Positions 35,901 through 49,489 of a stretch of 64,000 nt of DNA are shown piece by piece. Below the pieces are notes generated by a model. It was not told where the DNA came from. It saw only the letters and a program-made list of their open reading frames with translations, and ran no database searches. Position 1 is the stretch's first letter. Every line of letters starts with the position of its first letter. This DNA is from Panopea generosa (Eukaryota > Mollusca > Bivalvia > Adapedonta > Hiatellidae), in the NCBI GenBank assembly GCA_029582155.1, contig CM055901.1, positions 3,267,482 through 3,331,481 of the forward strand. The letters run 5' to 3'. A program made the position numbers and the translations under genes.

Positions 35901-37725
35901 AAAATGTTTTCATTCAAGCTGGTAATCTACAGCCAACATGACATTGACTATCATGCCAAAATGTTTTCATTCAAGCTGGTAATCTACAGCCAACATTACA
36001 TTGACTAATATGCCAAAATGTTTTCATTCATGCTGTTAATCTACAGCCAACATTACACTGACTATCATGCCAAAATGTTTTCATTCAAGCTGTTAATCCA
36101 CAGCCAATATTACACTGACAATCATGCCAAAATGTTTTCATTCAAGCTGTTAATCTACAGCCAACATTACACTGATTATCATGCCAAAATGTTTTCATTC
36201 AAGCTTGTAATCTACAGCCAATATTACACCGACAATCATGCCAAAATGTTTTCATTCAAGCTGGTAATCTACAGCCAACATTACATTGACTATCATGCCA
36301 AAATGTTTTCATTCAAGCTGGTAATCTACAGCCAACATTACATTGACTATCATGCCAAAATATTTTCATTCAAGCTGGTAATCTACAGCCAACATTACAT
36401 TGACTATCATGCCAAAATGTTTTCATTCAAGCTGTTAATCTACAGCCAACATTACATTGACTATCATGCCAAAATGTTTTCATTCAAGCTTGTAATCTAC
36501 AGCCAATATTACACCGACAATCATGCCAAAATGTTTTCATTCAAGCTGGTAATCTACAGCCACTATTACATTGACTATCATGCCAAAATGTTTTCATTCA
36601 AGCTGTTAATCTACAGCCAACATTACATTGACTATCATGCTAAAATGTTTTCATTCAAGCTGGTAATCTACAGCCAACATTACATTGACTATCATGCCAA
36701 AATGTTTTCATTCAAGCTGTTAATCTACAGCCAACATTACATTGACTATCATGCCAAAATGTTTTCATTCAAGCTGGTAATCTACAGCCACTATTACATT
36801 GACTATCATGCCAAAATGTTTTCATTTAAGCTGTTAATCTACAGCCAACATTACATTGACTATCATGCCAAAATGTTTTCATTCAAGCTGGTAATCTACA
36901 GCCAACATTACATTGACTATCATGCCAAAATGTTTTCATTCAAGCTTGTAATCTACAACCAATATTACACCGACAATCAAGCCAAAATGTTTTCATTCAA
37001 GCTGGTAATCTACAGCCACTATTACATTGACTATCATGTCAAAATGTTTTCATTTAAGCTGTTAATCTACAGCCAACATTACATTGACTATCATGCCAAA
37101 ATGTTTTCATTCAAGCTGGTAATCTACAGCCAACATTACATTGACTATCATGCCAAAATGTTTTCATTCAAGCTTGTAATCTACAGCCAATATTACACCG
37201 ACAATCATGCCAAAATGTTTTCATTCAAGCTGGTAATCTACAGCCACTATTACATTGACTATCATGCCAAAATGTTTTCATTCAAGCTGGTAATCTACAG
37301 CCAACATTACATTGACTATCATGCCAAAATGTTTTCATTCAAGCTGGTAATCTACAGCCAACATTACATTGACTATCATGCCAAAATGTTTTCATTCAAG
37401 CTGTTAATCTACAGCCAACATTACATTGACTATCATGCCAAAATGTTTTCATTCAAGCTGGTAATCTACAGCCACTATTACATTGACTATCATGCCAAAA
37501 TGTTTTCATTCAAGCTGTTAATCTACAGCCAACATTACATTGACTATCATGCCAAAATGTTTTCATTCAAGCTGGTAATCTACAGCCAACATTACATTGA
37601 CTATCATGCCAAAATGTTTTCATTCAAGCTGTTAATCTACAGCCAATATTACACTGACAATCATGCCAAAATGTTTTCATTCAAGCTGTTAATCTACAGC
37701 CAACATTACACTGACTATCATGCCA

Positions 37726-40700
37726 AAATGGTTCATTCAAGCTGTTAATCTACAGCCAACATTATATTGACTATCCTGCCAAAATGTTTTCATTCAAGCT
37801 GGTAATTTACAGCCAACATTACATTGACTATCATGCCAAAATGTTTTCATTCAAGCTGTTAATCTACAGCCAACATTACATTGACTATCATTCCAAAATA
37901 TTTTCATTCAAGCTGGTAATCTACAGCCAACATTACATTGACTATCATGCCAAAATGTTTTCATTCAAGCTGGTAATCTACAGCCAACATTACATTAATT
38001 ATCATGCCAATATGTTTTAATTCAAGCTGTTAATCTACAGCCAACATTACATTGACTATCATGCCAAAATGTTTTCATTCAAGCTGTTAATCTACAGCCA
38101 ACATTACATTGACTATCATGCTAAAATGTTTTCATTTAAGCTGGTAATCTACAGCCACTATTACATTGACTATCATGCCAAAATGTTTTCATTTAAGCTG
38201 TTAATCTACAGCCAACATTACATTGACTATCATGCCAAAATGTTTTCATTCAAGCTGGTAATCTACAGCCAACAATACATTGACTATCATGCCAAAATGT
38301 TTTCATTCAAGCTTGTAATCTACAGCCAATATTACACCGACAATCATGCCAAAATGTTTTCATTCAAGCTGGTAATCTACAGCCACTATTACATTGGCTA
38401 TCATGCCAAAATGTTTTCATTCAAGCTGGTAATCTACAGCCAACATTACATTGACTATCATGCCAAAATGTTTTCATTCAAGCTGGTAATCTACAGCCAA
38501 CATTACATTGACTATCATGCCAAAATGTTTTCATTCAAGCTGTTAATCTACAGCCAACATTACATTGACTATCATGCCAAAATGTTTTCATTCAAGCTGG
38601 TAATCTACAGCCACTATTACATTGACTATCATGCCAAAATGTTTTCATTTAAGCTGGTAATCTACAGCCAACATTACATTGACTATCATGCCAAAATGTT
38701 TTCATTCAAGCTGTTAATCTACAGCCAACATTACATTGACTATCATGCCAAAATGTTTTCATTCAAGCTGTTAATCTACAGCCAATATTACATTGACAAT
38801 CATGCCAAAATGTTTTCATTCAAGCTGTTAATCTACAGCCAACATTACACTGACTATCATGCCAAAATGGTTCATTCAAGCTGTTAATCTACAGCCAACA
38901 TTACATTGACTATCCTGCCAAAATGTTTTCATTCAAGCTGGTAATTTACAGCCAACATTACATTGACTATCATGCCAAAATGTTTTCATTCAAGCTGTTA
39001 ATCTACAGCCAACATTACATTGACTATCATTCCAAAATATTTTCATTCAAGCTGGTAATCTACAGCCAACATTACATTGACTATCATGCCAAAATGTTTT
39101 CATTCAAGCTGGTAATCTACAGCCAACATTACATTGATTATCATGCCAATATGTTTTAATTCAAGCTGTTAATCTACAGCCAACATTACATTGACTATCA
39201 TGCCAAAATGTTTTCATTCAAGCTGTTAATCTACAGCCAACATTACATTGACAATCATGCTAAAATGTTTTCATTTAAGCTGGTAATCTACAGCCACTAT
39301 TACATTGACTATCATGCCAAAATGTTTTCATTCAAGCTGTTAATCTACAGCCAACATTACATTGACTAATATGCCAAAATGTATTCATTCAAGCTGGTAA
39401 TCTACAGCCAACATTACATTGACTATCATGCCAATTTGTTTTCATTCAAGCTGGTAATCTACAGCCAACATTACATTGACTATCATGCCAAAATGTTTTC
39501 ATTCAAGCTGTTAATCTACAGCCAACATTACATTGACTATCATGCCAAAATGTTTTCATTCAAGCTGGTAATCTACAGCCAACATTACACTGACAATCAT
39601 GCCAAAATGTTTTCATTCAAGCTGGTAATCTACAGCCAACATTACATTGACTATCATGCCAAAATGTTTTCATTCAAGCTGTTAATCTACAGCCAACATT
39701 ACATTGACAATCATGCTAAAATGTTTTCATTTAAGCTGGTAATCTACAGCCACTATTACATTGACTATCATGCCAAAATGTTTTCTTTCAAGCTGTTAAT
39801 CTACAGCCAACATTACATTGACTAATATGCCAAAATGTATTCATTCAAGCTGGTAATCTACAGCCAACATTACATTGACTATCATGCCAAAATGTTTTCA
39901 TTCAAGCTGGTAATCTACAGCCAACATTACATTGACTATCATGCCAAAATGTTTTCATTCAAGCTGTTAATCTACAGCCAACATTACATTGACTATCATG
40001 CCAAAATGTTTTCATTCAAGCTGGTAATCTACAGCCAACATTACACTGACAATCATGCCAAAATGTTTTCATTCAAGCTGGTAATCTACAGCCAACATTA
40101 CACTGACTATCATGCCAAAATGTTTTCATTCAAGCTGGTAATCTACAGCCAACATTACATTGACTATCATGCCAAAATGTTTTCATTCAAGCTGGTAATC
40201 TACAGCCAACATTACATTGACTATCATGCCAAAATGTTTTCATTCAAGCTGGTAATCTACAGCCAACATTACATTGACTATCATGCCAAAATGTTTTCAT
40301 TCAAGCTGTTAATCTACAGCCAACATTACATTGACTATCATGCCAAAATGTTTTCATTCAAGCTGGTAATCTACAGCCACTATTACATTGACTATCATGC
40401 CAAAATGTTTTCATTTAAGCTGTTAATCTACAGCCAACATTACATTGACTATCATGCCAAAATGTTTTCATTCAAGCTGTTAATCTACAGCCAACATTAC
40501 ATTGACTATCATGCCAAAATGTTTTCATTCAAGCTGTTAATCTACAGCCAATATTACACTGACAATCATGCCAAAATGTTTTCATTCAAGCTGTTAATCT
40601 ACAGCCAACATTACACTGACTATCATGCCAAAATGGTTCATTCAAGCTGTTAATCTACAGCCAACATTACATTGACTATCCTGCCAAAATGTTTTCATTC

Positions 40701-42064
40701 AAGCTGGTAATTTACAGCCAACATTACATTGACTATCATGCCAAAATGTTTTCATTCAAGCTGTTAATCTACAGCCAACATTACATTGACTATCATTCCA
40801 AAATATTTTCATTCAAGCTGGTAATCTACAGCCAACATTACATTGACTATCATGCCAAAATGTTTTCATTCAAGCTGGTAATCTACAGCCAACATTACAT
40901 TGATTATCATGCCAATATGTTTTAATTCAAGCTGTTAATCTACAGCCAACATTACATTGACTATCATGCCAAAATGTTTTCATTCAAGCTGTTAATCTAC
41001 AGCCAACATTACATTGACAATCATGCTAAAATGTTTTCATTTAAGCTGGTAATCTACAGCCACTATTACATTGACTATCATGCCAAAATGTTTTCATTCA
41101 AGCTGTTAATCTACAGCCAACATTACATTGACTAATATGCCAAAATGTATTCATTCAAGCTGGTAATCTACAGCCAACATTACATTGACTATCATGCCAA
41201 AATGTTTTCATTCAAGCTGGTAATCTACAGCCAACATTACATTGACTATCATGCCAAAATGTTTTCATTCAAGCTGTTAATCTACAGCCAACATTACATT
41301 GACTATCATGCCAAAATGTTTTCATTCAAGCTGGTAATCTACAGCCAACATTACACTGACAATCATGCCAAAATGTTTTCATTCAAGCTGGTAATCTACA
41401 GCCAACATTACATTGACTATCATGCCAAAATGTTTTCATTCAAGCTGTTAATCTACAGCCAACATTACATTGACTATCATGCCAAAATGTTTTCATTCAA
41501 GCTGGTAATCTACAGCCACTATTACATTGACTATCATGCCAAAATGTTTTCATTTAAGCTGTTAATCTACAGCCAACATTACATTGACTATCATGCCAAA
41601 ATGTTTTCATTCAAGCTGTTAATCTACAGCCAACATTACATTGACTAACATGCCAAAATGTTTTCATTCAAGCTGTTAATCTACAGCCAATATTACACTG
41701 ACAATCATGCCAAAATGTTTTCATTCAAGCTGTTAATCTACAGCCAACATTACACTGACTATCATGCCAAAATGGTTCATTCAAGCTGTTAATCTACAGC
41801 CAACATTACATTGACTATCCTGCCAAAATGTTTTCATTCAAGCTGGTAATTTACAGCCAACATTACATTGACTATCATGCCAAAATGTTTTCATTCAAGC
41901 TGTTAATCTACAGCCAACATTACATTGACTATCATTCCAAAATATTTTCATTCAAGCTGGTAATCTACAGCCAACATTACATTGACTATCATGCCAAAAT
42001 GTTTTCATTCAAGCTGGTAATCTACAGCCAACATTACATTGATTATCATGCCAATATGTTTTAA
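37726..42064 (+). repeat. Higher-order blocks of 20 and 31 units in the satellite
   Basis: A marker series (56-bp unit with AAAATGGTTCATTC, then units containing TATCCTGCC, GGTAATTTACAG, TATCATTCCAAAATATTTTC and CCAATATGTTTTAATTC) recurs with the block starting at 37784, 38923, 40689 and 41828. Steps are 1139, 1766 and 1139 bp, that is 20, 31 and 20 units with one 56-mer each. The last two blocks are virtually identical over hundreds of bases, which points to very recent unequal exchange or gene conversion. Confidence 0.85.
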
Positions 42065-45000
42065 TTCAAGCTGTTAATCTACAGCCAACATTACATTGAC
42101 TATCATGCCAAAATGTTTTCATTCAAGCTGTTAATCTACAGCCAACATTACATTGACAATCATGCTAAAATGTTTTCATTTAAGCTGGTAATCTACAGCC
42201 ACTATTACATTGACTATCATGCCAAAATGTTTTCATTCAAGCTGTTAATCTACAGCCAACATTACATTGACTAATATGCCAAAATGTATTCATTCAAGCT
42301 GGTAATCTACAGCCAACATTACATTGACTATCATGCCAAAATGTTTTCATTCAAGCTGGTAATCTACAGCCAACATTACATTGACTATCATGCCAAAATG
42401 TTTTCATTCAAGCTGTTAATCTACAGCCAACATTACATTGACTATCATGCCAAAATGTTTTCATTCAAGCTGGTAATCTACAGCCAACATTACACTGACA
42501 ATCATGCCAAAATGTTTTCATTCAAGCTGGTAATCTACAGCCAACATTACATTGACTATCATGCCAAAATGTTTTCATTCAAGCTGTTAATCTACAGCCA
42601 ACATTACATTGACAATCATGCTAAAATGTTTTCATTTAAGCTGGTAATCTACAGCCACTATTACATTGACTATCATGCCAAAATGTTTTCATTCAAGCTG
42701 TTAATCTACAGCCAACATTACATTGACTAATATGCCAAAATGTATTCATTCAAGCTGGTAATCTACAGCCAACATTACATTGACTATCATGCCAAAATGT
42801 TTTCATTCAAGCTGGTAATCTACAGCCAACATTACATTGACTATCATGCCAAAATGTTTTCATTCAAGCTGTTAATCTACAGCCAACATTACATTGACTA
42901 TCATGCCAAAATGTTTTCATTCAAGCTGGTAATCTACAGCCAACATTACACTGACAATCATGCCAAAATGTTTTCATTCAAGCTGGTAATCTACAGCCAA
43001 CATTACACTGACTATCATGCCAAAATGTTTTCATTCAAGCTGGTAATCTACAGCCAACATTACATTGACTATCATGCCAAAATGTATTCATTCAAGCTGG
43101 TAATCTACTGCCAACATTACATTGCCTATCATGCCAAAATGTTTTCATTCAAGCTTGTAATCTACAGCCAATATTACACCGACAATCATGCCAAAATGTT
43201 TTCATTCAAGCTGGTAATCTACAGCCACTATTACATTGACTATCATGCCAAAATGTTTTCATTCAAGCTGTTAATCTACAGCCAACATTACATTGACTAT
43301 CATGCTAAAATGTTTTCATTCAAGCTGGTAATCTACAGCCAACATTACATTGACTATCATGCCAAAATGTTTTCATTCAAGCTGTTAATCTACAGCCAAC
43401 ATTACATTGACTATCATGCCAAAATGTTTTCATTCAAGCTGTTAATCTACAGCCAACATTACATTGACAATCATGCTAAAATGTTTTCATTTAAGCTGGT
43501 AATCTACAGCCACTATTACATTGACTATCATGCCAAAATGTTTTCATTCAAGCTGTTAATCTACAGCCAACATTACATTGACTAATATGCCAAAATGTAT
43601 TCATTCAAGCTGTTAATCTACAGCCAACATTACACTGACTATCATGCCAAAATGTTTTCATTCAAGCTGGTAATCTACAGCCAACATTACACTGACTATC
43701 ATGCCAAAATGTTTTCATTCAAGCTGGTAATCTACAGCTAACATTACACTGACTATCATGCCAAAATGTTTTCATTCAAGCTGGTAATCTACAGCCAACA
43801 TTACATTGACTATCATGCCAAAATGTTTTCATTCAAGCTGGTAATCTACAGCCAACATTACATTGACTATCATGCCAAAATGTTTTCATTCAAGCTGGTA
43901 ATCTACAGCCAATATTACACTGACAATCATGCCAAAATGTTTTCATTCAAGCTGGTAATCTACAGCCAACATTACATTGACTATCATGCCAAAATGTTTT
44001 CATTCAAGCTGGTAATCTACAGTCAACATTACATTGACTATCATGCCAAAATGTTTTCATTGAAGCTGTTAATCTACAGCCAACATTACATTGACTATCA
44101 TGCCAAAATGTTTTCATTCAAGCTGGTAATCTACAGCCAACATTACACTGACAATCATGCCAAAATGTTTTCATTCAAGCTGGTAATCTACAGCCAACAT
44201 TACACTGACTATCATGCCAAAATGTTTTCATTCAAGCTGGTAATCTACAGCCAACATTACATTAACTATCATGCCAAAATGTATTCATTCAAGCTGGTAA
44301 TCTACAGCCAACATTACATTGACTATCATGCCAAAATGTATTCATTCAAGCTGGTAATCTACAGCCAACATTACATTGACTATCATGCTAAAATGTTTTC
44401 ATTCAAGCTGTTAATCTACAGCCAACATTACACTGACAATCATGCCAAAATGTTTTCATTCAAGCTGGTAATCTACAGCCAACATTACATTGACTATCAT
44501 GCCAAAATGTTTTCATTCAAGCTGGTAATCTACAGCCAATATTACACTGACAATCATGCCAAAATGTTTTCATTCAAGCTGTTAATCTACAGCCAACATT
44601 ACATTGACTATCATGCCAAAATGTATTCATTCAAGCTGGTAATCTACAGCCAACATTACATTGACTATCATGCCAAAATGTTTTCATTCAAGCTGTTAAT
44701 CTACAGCCAACATTATATTGACTATCATGCCAAAATGTTTTCATTCAAGCTGGTAATCTACAGCCAACATTACATTGACTATCATGCCAAAATGTTTTCA
44801 TTCAAGCTGTTAATCTACAGCCAATATTACACTGACTATCATGCCAAAATGTTTTCATTCAAGCTGGTAATCTACAGCCAACATTACATTGACTATCATG
44901 CCAAAATGTTTTCATTCAAGCTGTTAATCTACAGCCAATATTACACTGACAATCATGCCAAAATGTTTTCATTCAAGCTGGTAATCTACAGCCAACATTA

Positions 45001-48000
45001 CATTGACTATCCTGCCAAAATGTTTTCATTCAAGCTGTTAATCTACAGCCAATATTACACTGACAATCATGCCAAAATGTTTTCATTCAAGCTGGTAATC
45101 TACAGCCAACATTACATTGACTATAATGCCAACATGTTTTCATTCAAGCTGTTAATCTACAGCCAACATTACATTGACTATCATGTCAAAATGTTTTCAT
45201 TCAAGCTGGTAATCTACAGCCAACATTACATTGACTATCATGCTTAAATGTTTTCATTCAAGCTGGTAATCTACAGCCAACATGACATTGACTATCATGC
45301 CAAAATGTTTTCATTCAATCTGGTAATCTACAGCCAACATTACATTGACTAATATGCCAAAATGTTTTCATTCAAGCTGTTAATCTACAGCCAACATTAC
45401 ACTGACTATCATGCCAAAATGTTTTCATTCAAGCTGTTAATCTACAGCCAATATTACACTGACAATCATGCTAAAATGTTTTCATTCAAGCTGGTAATCT
45501 ACAGCCACTATTACATTGACTATCATGCCAAAATGTTTTCATTTAAGCTGTTAATCTACAGCCAACATTACATTGACTATCATGCCAAAATGTTTTCATT
45601 CAAGCTGGTAATCTACAGCCAACATTACATTGACAATCATGCCAAAATATTTTCATTCAAGCTGTTAATCTACAGCCAACATTACATTGACTATCATGCC
45701 AAAATGTTTTCATTCAAGCTGGTAATCTACAGCCACTATTACATTGACTATCATGCCAAAATGTTTTCATTTAAGCTGTTAATCTACAGCCAACATTACA
45801 TTGACTATCATGCCAAATTGTTTTCATTCAAGCTGGTAATCTACAGCCACTATTACATTGACTATCATGCCAAAATGTTTTCATTTAAGCTGTTAATCTA
45901 CAGCCAACATTACATTGACTATCATGCCAAAATGTTTTCATTTAAGCTGTTAATCTACAGCCAACATTACATTGACTATCATGCCAAAATGTTTTCATTC
46001 AAGCTGGTAATCTACAGCCAACATTACATTGACTATCATGCCAAAATGTTTTCATTCAAGCTTGTAATCTACAGCCAATATTACACCGACAATCATGCCA
46101 AAATGTTTTCATTCAAGCTGGTAATCTACAGCCACTATTACATTGACTATCATGCCAAAATGTTTTCATTCAAGCTGGTAATCTACAGCCACTATTACAT
46201 TGACTATCATGCCAAAATGTTTTCATTCAAGCTGTTAATCTACAGCCAACATTACATTGACTATCATGCTAAAATGTTTTCATTCAAGCTGGTAATCTAC
46301 AGCCAACATTACATTGACTATCATGCCAAAATGTTTTCATTCAAGCTGGTAATCTACAGCCAACATTACATTGACTATCATGCCAAAATGTTTTCATTCA
46401 AGCTGTTAATCTACAGCCAACAATACATTGACTATCATGCCAAAATGTTTTCATTCAAGCTGTTAATCTACAGCCAATATTACACTGACTATCATGCCAA
46501 AATGGTTCATTCAAGCTGTTAATCTACAGCCAACATTACATTGACTATCCTGCCAAAATATTTTCATTCAAGCTGGTAATTTACAGCCAACATTACATTG
46601 ACTATCATGCCAAAATATTTTCATTCAAGCTGTTAATCTACAGCCAACATTACATTGACTATCATTCCAAAATGTTTTCATTCAAGCTGGTAATCTACAG
46701 CCAACATTACATTGACTATCATGCCAAAATGTTTTCATTCAAGCTGGTAATCTACAGCCAACATTACATTGATTATCATGCCAAAATGTTTTCATTCAAG
46801 CTGTTAATCTACAGCCAACATTACATTGACTATCATGCCAAAATGTTTTCATTCAAGCTGTTAATCTACAGCCAACATTACATTGACTATCATGCTAAAA
46901 TGTTTTCATTTAAGCTGGTAATCTACAGCCACTATTACATTGACTATCATGCCAAAATGTTTTCATTCAAGCTGTTAATCTACAGCCAACATTACATTGA
47001 CTAATATGCCAAAATGTTTTCATTCAAGCTGTAAATCTACAGCCAACATTACACTGACTATCATGCCAAAATGTTTTCATTCAAGCTGGTAATCTACAGC
47101 CAACATTACACTGACTATCATGCCAAAATGTTTTCATTCAAGCTGGTAATCTACAGCCAACATTACACTGACTATCATGCCAAAATGTTTTCATTCAAGC
47201 TGGTAATCTACAGCCAACATTACATTGACTATCATGCCAATATGTTTTAATTCAAGCTGTTAATCTACAGCCAACATTACATTGACTATCATGCCAAAAT
47301 GTTTTCATTCAAGCTGTTAATCTACAGCCAACATTACATTGACTATCATGCTAAAATGTTTTCATTTAAGCTGGTAATCTACAGCCACTATTACATTGAC
47401 TATCATGCCAAAATGTTTTCATTTAAGCTGGTAATCTACAGCCAACATTACATTGACTATCATGCCAAAATGTTTTCATTCAAGCTGTTAATCTACAGCC
47501 AACATTACACTGACTATCATGCCAAAATGTTTTCATTCAAGCTGGTAATCTACAGCCAACATTACACCGACTATCATGCCAAAATGTTTTCATTCAAGCT
47601 GGTAATCTACAGCCAACATTACATTGATTATCATGCCAATATGTTTTAATTCAAGCTGTTAATCTACAGCCAACATTACATTGACTATCATGCCAAAATG
47701 TTTTCATTCAAGCTGTTAATCTACAGCCAACATTACATTGACTATCATGCCAAAATGTTTTCATTCAAGCTGGTAATCTACAGCCAACATTACACTGACT
47801 ATCATGCCAAAATGTTTTCATTCAAGCTGGTAATCTACAGCCAACATTACATTGACTATCATGCCAAAATGGTTCATTCAAGCTGTTAATCTACAGCCAA
47901 CATTACATTGACTATCATGCCAAAATGTTTTCATTCAAGCTTGTAATCTACAGCCAACATTACATTGACTATCATGCCAAAATGTTTTCATTCAAGCTGT

Positions 48001-48105
48001 TAATCTACAGCCAACATTACATTGACTATCATGCCAAAATGTTTTCATTCAAGCTGGTAATCTACAGCCAACATTATATTGATTATTATGGCAAAATGGT
48101 GACAC

Positions 48106-48670
48106 AAAATCCTATCGTATATTGGATTTTTTTTAAAAAAAAGTGGTCACATAGTTTACCAGAAAATAAATATTATATAAATTAAGACCGGAGTAGAAGA
48201 TTGTATAAAATTCTCTATATTCACTGTAAGCCAACAAATCAATGGAATAATATACTTTTTAATTTCCGAGATTACAACTCATGCATTTTGTTGGAACTTA
48301 GCAAAACTGTTCTTGAATGTATGATATTTATATCTGATGGATTTTGAAATTTGGTGAAGATGATAAGTATTTCATAAAAGAACATTTTTAGAAAATTGTT
48401 GAAAAGTCAAAGTTTCCACAGTTGTGATTGATAGCTGAAGTTCTTGACCGGATCTCCATCCACGTTTCTATGGAGATAATGCACAGTAGATAATTGAAAA
48501 CTATGAATATTAAACAGTTTTTGTGTGTTCTATATCTATTGAGATTATTGATTTGGAAACCCTTGTGCAATCATTTTCAAACCACACTCTGTCATTATGT
48601 CGCTCATAAACTACTTTATTATAAATGACCAGTTATCTACTAGTTATGCAGCTTTATTTAAATAAATAGA
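48106..48670. other. Sequence right of the satellite, no feature recognised
   Basis: AT-rich unique sequence. No gene supported on either strand. Confidence 0.5.
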
Positions 48671-48672
48671 CA

Positions 48673-48674
48673 AG

Positions 48675-48757
<83 letters not shown>

Positions 48758-48759
48758 AT
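48673..48759 (+). repeat. (AAAT)n microsatellite
   Basis: About 21 uninterrupted AAAT/TAAA tetramers. Confidence 0.97.
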
Positions 48760-49489
48760 GTTTTACCATATGATCTCCAATTAACACTTTTAACTATGCA
48801 GTAAACAACATGACACATTTAGATTATATCATGCTTCCATGTATTTTTTTTCATATGCACTTCAATCTGTTAATATTAAATGAGAAGGCAATAAATTGAT
48901 TGCAATTAAATGATTTAGAAATTAAGTTTTAACTATTGATTTTACTAGTAGATTGGAGTTGCTCAAGGTAAACTGGACAACTCGTATGTATTACATGCAC
49001 TTCACTACATACAATGTTGATTACTACATACACTGATCATTCACCTTGTCAGTCATACATCGGTAAGTCACATAGCTGCCAATCTAAAATGCGTGTTCCA
49101 TATAACCCGAATGGCCATATATTTGATAAAATGAGCGTCATCGTTAAGTGATTTTTCACCCTCGTAGTTTTGTTCTGGGCATTTTTAACGATCAAGAAAT
49201 GGTGACTATGTAGTCACTGGACAGCATCTGCAGAGTCTTTGCTTCTCCCAGTGTTGCACCACTGGCTGGAACAAAATTTAATGATTATTTGATTCGTCTA
49301 TTACGTTGATTCGTCGTTTCTGGTCGTTGATGAATATATGTTGTAGATTTCATTAATTCTTGTAGTCGATGATTATAAAATAAATTTCGTAATTTCTTGA
49401 ATCTGATAGTTAATGAGGTCCCCCGTCGCAGATAAAACTTCCGTCGCTGAGTTTCCAAAGTGAGTATTGTAATAATGCCACTAAGTACA
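48760..49489. other. Unique sequence between microsatellite and minisatellite
   Basis: No recognised gene. An open minus-strand frame from 49490 down to 49285 continues the reading frame of the neighbouring minisatellite for about 70 codons, rich in Arg, Leu and Thr, with no recognisable domain. Confidence 0.4.

Larger units (their letters stand above)
31706..48105 (+). repeat. 16.4-kb satellite array of a 57-bp unit (about 288 copies)
   Basis: The unit starts ATGTTTTCATTCAAGCTGGT and, read in one frame, gives MFSFKLVIYSQHYIDYHAK (19 codons). Common variants are GTA/TTA, ATTGAC/ACTGAC, GACTAT/GACAAT, CAACAT/CAATAT/CACTAT and TTCAAG/TTTAAG. Some units are 56 bp (TTTTCATCAAG or AAAATGGTTCATTC) and break the frame; others gain a stop (GACTAATATG, TTTTAATTC). 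Long frame-open blocks result, for example 36018-37748 with 576 codons. Many changes alter the peptide, and the other five frames have stops in the unit, so I regard this as satellite DNA rather than a gene. The array starts with partial units near 31706 and ends by decay near 48105. Confidence 0.97.

Noticed and set aside
36018..37748. 576-codon open frame as a protein-coding gene
   Set aside because: It is one stretch of the 57-bp satellite; openness follows from a unit length divisible by three, and many differences between units alter residues.
31706..48105. CRISPR-like array
   Set aside because: Units are contiguous with no unique spacers, and the DNA is from an animal.
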